Shown here piece after piece: positions 57,364 through 64,000 of a stretch of DNA of 64,000 nucleotides. Made by a program: the position numbers and the translations under genes. The notes below the pieces were generated by a model, which worked only from the letters and a program-made list of their open reading frames with translations, had not been told where the DNA came from and ran no database searches. Position 1 is the first letter of the stretch; each line of letters starts with the position of its first letter. The stretch comes from JACVRW01 sp038323835 (GTDB lineage: Bacteria; Actinomycetota; Thermoleophilia; Solirubrobacterales; Thermoleophilaceae), in assembly GCA_038323835.1 (NCBI GenBank), contig JBBQHI010000006.1:47314-111313 (forward strand). The letters are read 5' to 3'.

Positions 57364-58647
57364 TCATCGGCCCGCGATCCGCAGGCGCTCCGGCCGGCCC
57401 AGCTCGCGCGGGGCGAGGAAGCGATCGCGGTCCCGGGCCGCCTTCGGCACCTCGACCGCGATGCGATGCGCCCTGGCGTAGGCATCGTGCCGGATCCCGG
57501 TCAGCTGCCAGGACACCCGCACGTGCGGCCGCCGGGTTCGGATGACGAAGCTGTTGTTCCTCACCTCACGCCACACCACCGCGCGGGAGAAGGACCGGAT
57601 GGTGGTGAGCTGGTACCTGAACTTCTCGTTCAGCGCCTGGAACCAACGCGGGAGGTGCACGGTGGCGTAGCCGCGGGCGTCGGTGCGGATCACGCCGTCG
57701 TAGATGTTCTTCATGTCCGGCGATTCCACGAACGAGTGCTGGAGGTACTCGTTGGCCGGATCGAGCGGGTGGTCGATGCGGAAGCTGCCCGCGCTCTTGG
57801 TGAGCGTGCCCATCACGTCCACGTTGCCCATGAACACTGCGGCGAACGAGTCCGGATCGGTGCTCTGCGTGCGCGCGAACAAGGCGTCCGCCGTGCTGTC
57901 GCCCTCCGGGATCTCCGCGTCGATGGCCCAGCCGTTTCCGGCGGTCCGGGCGTAGAGCGCCGAACCGTTGTGGGCAGCGTTGGTGATCTCGGCCCGCACG
58001 GCGTGGCCCTCGGCCCCGCGGGCGTACGCGGTCACGGCGTCGCCGAGGTTGTTGGCGGCGCTCTCGGCCTGGAGGGCACTGCCCACCCCGGTCCCGACGT
58101 TGCGGAAGTAGCCGCTGTACAGCGGCGAGGCGGATTCCCCGATGAGCGCCGGGCCGCTGCCGAGGTTCTCCAGGTCGATCAAGGCCGGGGTGGACCCCAG
58201 GGCGAACCGGAGCGGGGGCGCGATCGACAGCTCCACGTCACCCGAGGCGCCGCCGCCGCTGAGTCCGCCGTTCGGGGCCGCGGTGACGCCCGTGATGTCC
58301 CCCGCCTGCTGGCAGGCCACGTCGCCCGTGCGGGTGACCGAGCGGATGAACTGGCCCGTTGGGCAGGCGCGGGTGAACGGGCGCTGGATCAGCGAAGAGC
58401 TGAGGATCGAGGTGAGTGTCGATGCGGGGAAGCGGCCGGAACGGCTGAGAGCGAGGAGGCGTCCCGGGCGCGGCTTCCGGGACGCCGAGATTCCGCGCAC
58501 CCGCAGCGCGTTGCGGGCCTTGTCGGCCACCTTCGCGCGCGCCACCGGCTTCGCCGAGGAGGCGGCGGGAACGGCGAGCGCCAGCGCGAGCGCCGGTACG
58601 GCGGCAGTGGCCGCGAGCGCCCGCGGCCTGAATGTGAGCTTGCCCAT
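57364..58647 (-). CDS. Secreted protein with Gly-rich middle and conserved C-terminal domain
   Basis: The ~427-residue protein has a signal peptide (AVPALALALAVPAASSA). A segment ITGVTAAPNGGLSGGGASGDVELSI is like the collar repeats of tail-fibre proteins. The last ~150 residues (SFRIDHPLDPANEYLQHSFVESPDMKNIYDGVI, AVHLPRWFQALN, RYQLTTI) form a domain I have seen in hypothetical bacterial secreted proteins. ATG 58647 has GGAGGG upstream. A role in surface or matrix attachment is a guess. Confidence 0.7.
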   Translation of the reverse strand: MGKLTFRPRALAATAAVPALALALAVPAASSAKPVARAKVADKARNALRVRGISASRKPRPGRLLALSRSGRFPASTLTSILSSSLIQRPFTRACPTGQFIRSVTRTGDVACQQAGDITGVTAAPNGGLSGGGASGDVELSIAPPLRFALGSTPALIDLENLGSGPALIGESASPLYSGYFRNVGTGVGSALQAESAANNLGDAVTAYARGAEGHAVRAEITNAAHNGSALYARTAGNGWAIDAEIPEGDSTADALFARTQSTDPDSFAAVFMGNVDVMGTLTKSAGSFRIDHPLDPANEYLQHSFVESPDMKNIYDGVIRTDARGYATVHLPRWFQALNEKFRYQLTTIRSFSRAVVWREVRNNSFVIRTRRPHVRVSWQLTGIRHDAYARAHRIAVEVPKAARDRDRFLAPRELGRPERLRIAGR

Positions 58648-58715
58648 CGTGTTGCCCTCCTGGCGATACGTCGCGACCAAGCGGGCTCAAGATAGCCCCG
58701 GGGTCGGCCGTGTCC

Positions 58716-59531
58716 TCAGCGCTCGGCTGGCCCGCCGGCCGCGGACCACTCGCTCCAGGAGCCGGGATAGAGGCGGATTCGCTCCATCCCGGCCAGCTCC
58801 GCGGCGAGCACGATCGTGCAGGCCGTGACCCCCGAGCCGCAATATGCGGCCGCCCCGGCGCCGGGCACCACGCCGGCCGACTCCAGCCGACGGCGCAGGG
58901 CGGGGGCGTCGAGGAATCTGCCCCCGGGCGCCAGCTCGGCGAAGGGCAGGTTCACCGCGCCCGGTATGTGGCCGGCCACAGGGTCCACGGGCTCCGTCTC
59001 GCCGCGGAAGCGCTCCGGCGCGCGGGCGTCCAGCAACACGCCGGCCTGCGCGGCCCCGCGGGCGTCCACGGTGTCTCCCGCGCGCGGGAGAACCGTCAGG
59101 TCGCCCTCCTGGTGATGCTCGTGCCCGGAGCGCAGCGCCATCCCGGCGTCCCGCCACGCCGCGAGGCCGCCGTCGAGCACGGCCACGGTCGCGTGACCGT
59201 GGTGGCGCAGGAGCCACCACAGCCGCGCGGCGCCTCCCTCGCCCGCCTCGTCGTAGGCCACGACGGTGGACCCGGCGGAGATCCCGGCCCGGCGCGCCGC
59301 CGCCTGAAAGGCCTCGGGCTCGGGCGGGGGATGCCGGCCGCGCTCACCCGGCTCACCGGCCAGGTCCGTGTCCAGGTCGAGGTACGCGGCCCCGGGAATG
59401 TGGGCTTCGAGATACAGGGCGAGCCCGGCCCCGGGCTCGCCGAGGCGGAAGCGGCAGTCGGCCACGACCACGCCGGGCCGGCCGGCTCGGTCGCCCAGCC
59501 AGTCCGCGTCCACCAGTGGGCCTGGCGCCAT
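58716..59531 (-). CDS. sseA: Two-domain thiosulfate/3-mercaptopyruvate sulfurtransferase
   Basis: The 271-residue rhodanese has two domains: VVVADCRFRLGEPGAGLALYLEAHIPGAAYLDLD (inactive first) and AAYCGSGVTACTIVLAAELAG in the second with the active Cys in CGSGVTA, the loop of mercaptopyruvate/thiosulfate sulfurtransferases. ATG 59531 is chosen. It is divergent from the alcohol dehydrogenase by 42 bases. Confidence 0.93.
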   Translation of the reverse strand: MAPGPLVDADWLGDRAGRPGVVVADCRFRLGEPGAGLALYLEAHIPGAAYLDLDTDLAGEPGERGRHPPPEPEAFQAAARRAGISAGSTVVAYDEAGEGGAARLWWLLRHHGHATVAVLDGGLAAWRDAGMALRSGHEHHQEGDLTVLPRAGDTVDARGAAQAGVLLDARAPERFRGETEPVDPVAGHIPGAVNLPFAELAPGGRFLDAPALRRRLESAGVVPGAGAAAYCGSGVTACTIVLAAELAGMERIRLYPGSWSEWSAAGGPAER

Positions 59532-59573
59532 GGAGATAGAAGCTAGAAGCCCGGTGGGCGTAGCGTTCCGGCT

Positions 59574-60557
59574 GTGCGCGCAATGGTTCTGCACCGGGCA
59601 GGCGAGCCGCTGCGGGAGGAGCAGATCCCCGATCCGCGCCCCGGGGCGGGACAGGTGCTGCTGGAGGTGGCGGCGTGCGGCATCTGCCGCACCGATCTCC
59701 ACGTGGTGGACGGCGAGCTGCCGGACCCGAAGCTGCCGCTCGTGCCCGGCCACCAGATCGTGGCCCGGGTGGTGGAGGGCGGTGAGCGCTTCGCAGCCGG
59801 CGACCGGGTGGGGGTGCCGTGGCTCGGCTGGACCGACGAGGAGTGCCCGTATTGCCGGTCCGGGCGCGAGAACCTCTGCGACGGTGCCCGCTTCACCGGG
59901 TACACGCTGGACGGCGGCTACGCGGAGCTGGTGGTGGCCGACGAGCGCTTCTGCCTGCCGATCCCCGAGGGCTTCCCCGACCTCCAGGCCGCCCCGCTCC
60001 TGTGCGCGGGGCTGATCGGGTACCGCGCGCTGGGACTGGCGGGCGACGCCACGCGGCTCGGCCTCTACGGCTTCGGCGCCGCGGCGCACATCATCGCCCA
60101 GGTGGCTCGCCACCAGGGCCGGCGCGTCTTCGCCTTCACCCGCCCCGGTGACACCGCCGGCCAGGCGTTCGCCCGCGAGCTGGGGGCGGAGTGGGCCGGG
60201 GATTCCGGCAGCTCGCCGCCCGAGGAGCTGGACGGCGCCCTGATCTTCGCGCCGGTGGGAGACCTGGTGCCGGAGGCCCTGCGGGTCACGGCAAAGGGGG
60301 CCACGGTGGTGTGCGCGGGGATCCACATGAGCGACATCCCCTCCTTCCCCTACGAGCTGCTCTGGGAGGAGCGGGTGCTGCGATCGGTGGCCAACCTCAC
60401 GCGTGCCGACGGAGAGGAGTTCCTGGCTCTCGCGCCCAGCATCCCGGTGCGCACGGAGGTGAAGGCGCACCCGCTCGCCGATGCGAACGAGGCGTTGTCA
60501 CGGCTGCGCTCCGGTCAGGTCCGGGGCGCCTCGGCCTTGGTGATCAGGCGGCCTTGA
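59574..60557 (+). CDS. Zinc-dependent alcohol dehydrogenase (MDR)
   Basis: The 327-residue MDR enzyme has CGICRTDLHVVDG (catalytic zinc Cys), PGHQIVARV (His), CPYCRSGRENLC (structural zinc Cys), and a Rossmann start GLYGFGAAAHIIAQVARHQG. ICAGIHMSDIPSFPYELLWEE is typical of the bacterial acinetobacter-like branch. GTG start. The last 14 bases overlap the convergent lipase gene. Confidence 0.93.
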   Translation: MRAMVLHRAGEPLREEQIPDPRPGAGQVLLEVAACGICRTDLHVVDGELPDPKLPLVPGHQIVARVVEGGERFAAGDRVGVPWLGWTDEECPYCRSGRENLCDGARFTGYTLDGGYAELVVADERFCLPIPEGFPDLQAAPLLCAGLIGYRALGLAGDATRLGLYGFGAAAHIIAQVARHQGRRVFAFTRPGDTAGQAFARELGAEWAGDSGSSPPEELDGALIFAPVGDLVPEALRVTAKGATVVCAGIHMSDIPSFPYELLWEERVLRSVANLTRADGEEFLALAPSIPVRTEVKAHPLADANEALSRLRSGQVRGASALVIRRP

Positions 60558-61356
60558 CGAGCCGCATGCGCGGGCGGCTGCGCCCGTCGCGGCGGCGGAA
60601 CTCGGGCAGCGCTTCGGCCACGGCGGCCCAGACGCTGGGGTGCAAGGCCATCCCGCAGTGGCTGGTGCGCACCTCGACGTGGCGGTCGGCGCCCGGATCC
60701 AGGCACGCGTGCCAGTCCACCACGCCGTCGCTCTTCGAGTAGACCGACACGAAGCCGACTCCCTTGGGCAGCGAGCCCGCCTGGCGGATCCAGTAGTCGG
60801 CGCAGCAGTCGCCGTCGATGCAGCTGCTCTTGAACAGGCCGGGGGCGCCGAGCGACCCCAGCCGGGCCACGGCCTCCACCTGGGCCCGCACCAGCGGGTG
60901 CACGGCCAGGGGATCCACCTGCGGCGATCCGAGGGTCACGATCCCCGACACCAGGTCGGGCCGGGTCGAGGCGAGCACCTTGGCGAGACCGCCGCCGCGG
61001 CTCTGGCCGACGATCGCGGCCCGGCGACCCTGCTCCGAGACCAGCGTCTCCAGCCGGGCCTCGAGCTTCTTCACGGCCGCCCCCGAGCAGTTCACGTTGG
61101 CCACCATCCCGGCCTTGCTGGGGCGGTGTCCGGTGCGGCGAAGCCAGTTGGCCATCAGCGCCAGCGATCCGTCCCCGGCCATGAAGCCCGGGATGAGGAG
61201 CACGGGCTGGCCGCGGCCGTCCTCGACCCCCTCGCCGCGCAGCACCGGGTGCCGCAGAAGCGATGCAGCCTCGAGGCCGACCCGCACTTCACGCCAGAGT
61301 GGCGGTCGGGAGCCACGAGTGATTGGAATCCGTCCTCTCACCGCGAAATCCACCAT
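60544..61356 (-). CDS. Alpha/beta-hydrolase (lipase-like)
   Basis: The 270-residue protein has the nucleophile elbow IVGQSRGGG with Ser, an upstream PVLLIPGFMAGDGSL oxyanion loop, and the terminal His in VRTSHCGMALHPSVW. SIDGDCC has extra Cys. It hydrolyses an ester, perhaps lipid. It is exported only if the N-terminus carries a signal, which I do not see. Confidence 0.85.
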   Translation of the reverse strand: MVDFAVRGRIPITRGSRPPLWREVRVGLEAASLLRHPVLRGEGVEDGRGQPVLLIPGFMAGDGSLALMANWLRRTGHRPSKAGMVANVNCSGAAVKKLEARLETLVSEQGRRAAIVGQSRGGGLAKVLASTRPDLVSGIVTLGSPQVDPLAVHPLVRAQVEAVARLGSLGAPGLFKSSCIDGDCCADYWIRQAGSLPKGVGFVSVYSKSDGVVDWHACLDPGADRHVEVRTSHCGMALHPSVWAAVAEALPEFRRRDGRSRPRMRLVKAA

Positions 61357-61413
61357 AACCCGGAACTCGGCCGATTGCCCGTCCCCCCCCGAACACTGCG
61401 CGAATTACGGAGA

Positions 61414-61510
61414 GCCTGCTCCGGTGCTCGCCTGATCGAACGATCAGGCTCCGCTCCTCGCGGGCCTGCTCCGGTGCTCGCCTGATCGAACGATCAGGCT
61501 CCCTCCTGGC
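61414..61510 (-). repeat. Dispersed hairpin repeat, cluster G: two copies, 50-bp period, variant stem
   Basis: Two copies (61414-61462 and 61464-61510) in reverse orientation lie with a 50-base period. The stem is GCCTGATCG / CGATCAGGC: compared with GCCCGATC / GATCGGGC of other copies, both arms have changed (C to T, G to A), so pairing is kept. The outer CGG / CCG also pairs. The cluster lies between the lipase start and the divergent oxidoreductase start. Confidence 0.9.
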
Positions 61511-61533
61511 GGGGGAGGGTAGGGTTCCCGCCG

Positions 61534-62472
61534 GTGCGTGCCGTGACCATCCAGGATGGCCGTTTGGTCGTGGAGGAGCGCCCCGACCCCGAGCCGGGGA
61601 AGGGCGAGCTGCTCGTCCGGGTGCGGGGAGCGGGCCTCAACGGGGCCGACATGCTCCAGCGAAAGGGGGCTTACCCGGCTCCACCAGGGGTTCCGGCGGA
61701 TATTCCGGGCCTCGAGCTGGCCGGGGAGGTGGAGGCCCTCGGATCGGGAGCCACCCGCTTCGAGCAGGGTGACCGCGTGATGTCCGTGGTGGCGGGCGGC
61801 GGTCAGGCCGAGCTCGCCGTGGTGCACGAGCGCGCCGCCATGCCCGTGCCCGAGGCCCTCGACTGGCCGGCAGCGGGTGGCGTCCCGGAGGTCTTCACCA
61901 CCGCCCACGACGCTCTCTTCACGCAGGCGGAGCTCCGCCCGGGCGAGCGGCTGCTGGTGCACGGGGGCGCCGGAGGGGTGGGCACCGCGGCGATCCAGCT
62001 CGGCCGCGCGGCGGGGGCTTCCGTGGTTGCGACCGTGCGCCGCGAGGATCTCCGCTCTCAGGTGGAGGAGCTCGGCGCCGTGGCCGTTGCTCCCGACGCC
62101 TTCCAGGACGAGGGGCCGTTCGACGTGATTCTCGAGTTGGTGGGTGCGCCCAACATTCCCGCGAACCTCAGTGCGCTGGCCACGGGCGGCCGGATCGCGG
62201 TGATCGGCGTGGGCGCGGGTGCCAAGGCCGAGCTGAACCTCCTCGCGCTGATGGGCAAGCACGCCCGCATCCATGGCTCCACCCTCAGGCCGCGCCCGCT
62301 CGAGGAGAAGGCGCTCGCCATGCGACTGGTGGAGCGCGAGGTGCTTCCGCTGTTCGAGACCGCCGCGCTCAGGGTGCCGGTGGCCGCGAGCTTCCCGCTC
62401 GACGAGGCCGAGCAGGCCTACGAGCGCTTTTCCGCCGGCGGCAAGCTGGGCAAGATCGTACTTCTGCCCTAG
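61534..62472 (+). CDS. Zinc-type MDR oxidoreductase (quinone reductase-like)
   Basis: The 312-residue NADPH-dependent reductase has VRGAGLNGADMLQRKGAYPAPPGVPADIPGLE, the Rossmann VHGGAGGVGTAAIQLGRAAGA, and AGGKLGKIVLLP at the end. It lacks the catalytic zinc Cys of alcohol dehydrogenases and thus fits the quinone oxidoreductase/enoyl reductase branch. GTG start 61534, 24 bases behind repeat G, so the repeat lies in its leader. Confidence 0.93.
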   Translation: MRAVTIQDGRLVVEERPDPEPGKGELLVRVRGAGLNGADMLQRKGAYPAPPGVPADIPGLELAGEVEALGSGATRFEQGDRVMSVVAGGGQAELAVVHERAAMPVPEALDWPAAGGVPEVFTTAHDALFTQAELRPGERLLVHGGAGGVGTAAIQLGRAAGASVVATVRREDLRSQVEELGAVAVAPDAFQDEGPFDVILELVGAPNIPANLSALATGGRIAVIGVGAGAKAELNLLALMGKHARIHGSTLRPRPLEEKALAMRLVEREVLPLFETAALRVPVAASFPLDEAEQAYERFSAGGKLGKIVLLP

Positions 62473-62514
62473 GGAGGAGCGCAGCCCGGGGCGGTGGCCC
62501 GGGCGAGCACCGGA
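62473..62514 (+). repeat. Dispersed hairpin repeat, copy H with different stem
   Basis: This forward copy has the flank GGAGGAGCGCA, the stem GCCCGGG / CCCGGGC with a 7-base loop, and the flank GAGCACCGGACC. The stem bases differ from GCCCGATC but both arms have changed together. It lies just behind the oxidoreductase stop and near the convergent TetR stop. Confidence 0.8.
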
Positions 62515-62518
62515 CCCC

Positions 62519-63139
62519 TTAATCCGCGGGCGCCCGAAGGCCGTCGAGCAGGGCCAGCAGTGCCGGCTCCACCTCCTCGCGGGTGGCCTGGGGGTCCTCG
62601 GCGTTGGCGATCAGCATCCCGGCCTCTCCCATCGCGCCGAGCATCAGGTGGGCGAGCGCCCGTACCGGCTGCTCGGCGATGGCACCGGCGTCCATCGCCC
62701 CCTGGAGGCCCGCGGTGACCAGGCCGAGCCCGTGCCGCTCGTCGATCTCGCGCCACTCCTGCCAGCCGAGCACCGACGGCGCGTCCACCAGCGTGATGCG
62801 GGCCACCGAGCGGTCCGTGCAGGAGTCGAGGAACGTGCGCACCCCGGTGCGGAGCGCCTCCAGCGCGTCGGTGGTGCCGGCGGCCACGATCTGCTCGCCG
62901 ATCGTCTGGGCCAGCTCCTCCTCCGCCAGCTCGTGCACCGCTCGGAAGAGGTCCCGCTTGTCGCGGAAGTGGTGGTAGAGGGCGCCGCGCGTGACCTTGG
63001 CGCGCTGCACGATCTCCTCCGTGCCCACTCCCGCGTAGCCCCGCTCGGCGAACAGCTCGCGGGCCGCCGTGAGCAGCGCCGCGCGGGTGGCCCCGGACTG
63101 TTCCGCCCTGTTCGCCCGCCCCTCCACGGCCGCCACCAT
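62519..63139 (-). CDS. TetR-family transcriptional regulator
   Basis: The 206-residue regulator has the N-terminal helix-turn-helix: RAALLTAARELFAERGYAGVGTEEIVQRAKVTRGALYHHFRDKRDLFRAV. The rest is a ligand-binding helix bundle. ATG 63139 is chosen over 63160, because the 63160 codon lies inside the 21-base palindrome that is the likely operator. It is divergent from the SnoaL/hydrolase unit, which is probably its target. Confidence 0.9.
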   Translation of the reverse strand: MVAAVEGRANRAEQSGATRAALLTAARELFAERGYAGVGTEEIVQRAKVTRGALYHHFRDKRDLFRAVHELAEEELAQTIGEQIVAAGTTDALEALRTGVRTFLDSCTDRSVARITLVDAPSVLGWQEWREIDERHGLGLVTAGLQGAMDAGAIAEQPVRALAHLMLGAMGEAGMLIANAEDPQATREEVEPALLALLDGLRAPAD

Positions 63140-63152
63140 ACGCGAATATTTG

Positions 63153-63173
63153 ACATACATACAGTATGTATGT
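63153..63173. promoter_or_regulatory. Perfect 21-bp palindrome, TetR operator, overlapping a -35 TTGACA
   Basis: The half-site ACATACATAC is followed by one A and its exact complement. It lies between the TetR gene and the divergent SnoaL gene. TTGACA (63150-63155) overlaps its left edge, giving a -35 for the rightward promoter, so bound repressor would block it. A weak -10 falls at about 63173-63178 (TTGAAT), placing the transcript start very near ATG 63187, possibly leaderless. Confidence 0.85.
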
Positions 63174-63186
63174 TGAATGCGCAGTC

Positions 63187-63663
63187 ATGGAGACCGCGAC
63201 CGCCAGCCCCGCCCAGACCACCGCCGCGGAGGAGTTCGTGGCGTTCTTCGAGCGCGTGTGGGCGGTGGGAGGCTCGGATCCTGAGCGCTTCTTCACCATG
63301 CTCGCCGAGCGCACAGAGCCCGACGCCCTGCTGACCCAGCCGATGGCGGCGCCGGTCCGCGGCCCGGCGGGGCAGCGGGAGCTGTTCGGGACGCTGTTCG
63401 AGGCCATTCCGGACCTGCGCGTGGACGTACTTCGCTGGGGCGCCACGTCCGACGGGGCCATGCTCGAGATCCGGCTCCACGGCACGATGGGTGGGCGACC
63501 GGTGGCCTGGGAGGCGGTGGACCGCTTCGTGCTGCGCGAGGGCCAGATCGCCGCGCGTCATTCGTACTTCGACCCTCTGCCGCTGGGGCGGGCCATGGCC
63601 CTGGCCCCGCGGGCGAGCCTGAAGCTGTTGCCCAGAATGATCAAGGGAAGGCGGAACCGATGA
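63187..63663 (+). CDS. SnoaL/NTF2-like protein
   Basis: The 158-residue protein has the fold pattern EEFVAFFERVWAVGGSDPERFFTMLAERTEPDALLTQPMAA, GQRELFGTLFEAIPDLRVDVLRWG, and HGTMGGRPVAWEAVDRFVLREGQIAARHSYFDP. ATG 63187 is chosen; the in-frame ATG at 63166 is inside the operator palindrome. It is coupled to the hydrolase gene by an ATGA overlap. Both are likely under TetR control. Confidence 0.85.
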   Translation: METATASPAQTTAAEEFVAFFERVWAVGGSDPERFFTMLAERTEPDALLTQPMAAPVRGPAGQRELFGTLFEAIPDLRVDVLRWGATSDGAMLEIRLHGTMGGRPVAWEAVDRFVLREGQIAARHSYFDPLPLGRAMALAPRASLKLLPRMIKGRRNR

Positions 63664-64000
63664 GCACTGCGGAGAAGGCAGCATGGAGGTCCCCCGACCT
63701 CGGTCGGCGGATGAACCTTGACCTGCCCCAGGGGCGGATAGTCGCCTTCGAGTCCGGCTCCGGGCCGCCGATCGTGTTCGTGCACGGCCTGCTGGTGAAC
63801 GCGAACCTCTGGCGCAAGCCGATCGCGCGGCTCTCGAGCGAGTTCCGCTGCATCGCGCTCGACCTGCCGCTCGGCTCCCACCTCGCGCCGATCGGCGACT
63901 CACTGGACCCGACGGCCCCCGGCCTGGCCGACCTCATTGCCGATGCGCTCGACGCGCTCGGCCTGGAGGACGTGACGCTCGTGGGGAACGACACCGGCGG
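63660..64000 (+). CDS. Alpha/beta-hydrolase, haloalkane dehalogenase-like (3' truncated)
   Basis: The visible 113 residues have PIVFVHGLLVNANLWRKPIARLSSEF (oxyanion HG motif) and VTLVGNDTGG, in which the nucleophile position is Asp, as in haloalkane dehalogenases and epoxide hydrolases. RCIALDLPLGSHLAP is the strand before the cap. The window ends in the nucleophile elbow, so the acid and His are not seen. ATG overlaps the SnoaL stop (ATGA). Confidence 0.85.
   Translation, partial: MSTAEKAAWRSPDLGRRMNLDLPQGRIVAFESGSGPPIVFVHGLLVNANLWRKPIARLSSEFRCIALDLPLGSHLAPIGDSLDPTAPGLADLIADALDALGLEDVTLVGNDTG

Noticed and set aside
61414..61510. Second possible CRISPR-like repeat pair
   Set aside because: Same reason: two copies of the dispersed hairpin, no spacer sequence.

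Overview
The window is a very GC-rich (about 70 %), densely coded stretch of bacterial chromosome with many GTG starts and ATGA/GTGA gene overlaps. PucR-type and TetR regulators, a WS/DGAT wax-ester synthase, a DipZ-like thiol-redox protein, a split three-gene transhydrogenase and an RsbU/RsbV-type partner switch point to an actinomycete. A Thermoleophilia/Solirubrobacterales-like host is my guess, not a demonstration. I see no rRNA, tRNA, CRISPR array, prophage or insertion sequence. The ends cut a gene tail (left) and an alpha/beta hydrolase (right).

Layout. 0-8.4 kb: a PLP-dependent deaminase, an SRPBCC protein, a secreted PI-PLC-like protein, a DEAD-box helicase, an HNH nuclease, an aldo/keto reductase with a peroxiredoxin, a DoxX protein and a secreted beta-propeller. 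8.4-13.3 kb: a PucR regulator divergent from an acyl-CoA dehydrogenase, a hemolysin-III membrane protein and a Tat-type carotenoid oxygenase. 13.4-16.7 kb: an OmpR-type two-component system between two membrane-anchored acidic low-complexity proteins. 16.8-20.3 kb: a tightly coupled ATP-grasp / class I amidotransferase-like / carboxylate-amine ligase operon. 20.3-24.8 kb: lipid genes (WS/DGAT, cyclopropane synthase, desaturase). 24.8-31.4 kb: a zinc peptidase, MBL-fold proteins, AzlCD, a GHMP kinase, a PAS protein and a PhzF protein. 31.4-34.3 kb: a receptor phosphatase/kinase with its STAS partner. 34.3-41.2 kb: a thioesterase, DipZ, a flavin monooxygenase, an aldehyde dehydrogenase, a ferredoxin, a tail-anchored repeat protein and an NlpC/P60 lipoprotein. 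41.5-45.2 kb: ArfB, a PfkB kinase, a rhodanese, an SDR and a RemA-like protein. 45.2-49.1 kb: an RTX-repeat protein and pntAA-pntAB-pntB. 49.2-53.1 kb: DUF1254, SnoaL, GNAT, DUF1152 and DUF427 proteins. 53.2-56.9 kb: an osmoprotectant ABC transporter operon. 57-64 kb: a secreted domain protein, a sulfurtransferase, two MDR oxidoreductases, a lipase and a TetR-controlled SnoaL/hydrolase unit.

The most unusual signals are four. (1) A dispersed ~45-bp hairpin repeat lies between genes at eight places, and its stem differs between copies in a compensatory way. (2) The ATP-grasp/GATase/GCS2 operon looks like a small gamma-glutamyl or amide ligase pathway. (3) A 7-4-7 direct repeat of TTACCAA sits upstream of the acidic protein next to the OmpR-type regulator. 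(4) A tail-anchored protein is built from 28-residue repeats of a motif I do not recognise. All functions are inferred by reading motifs; no database search was run.
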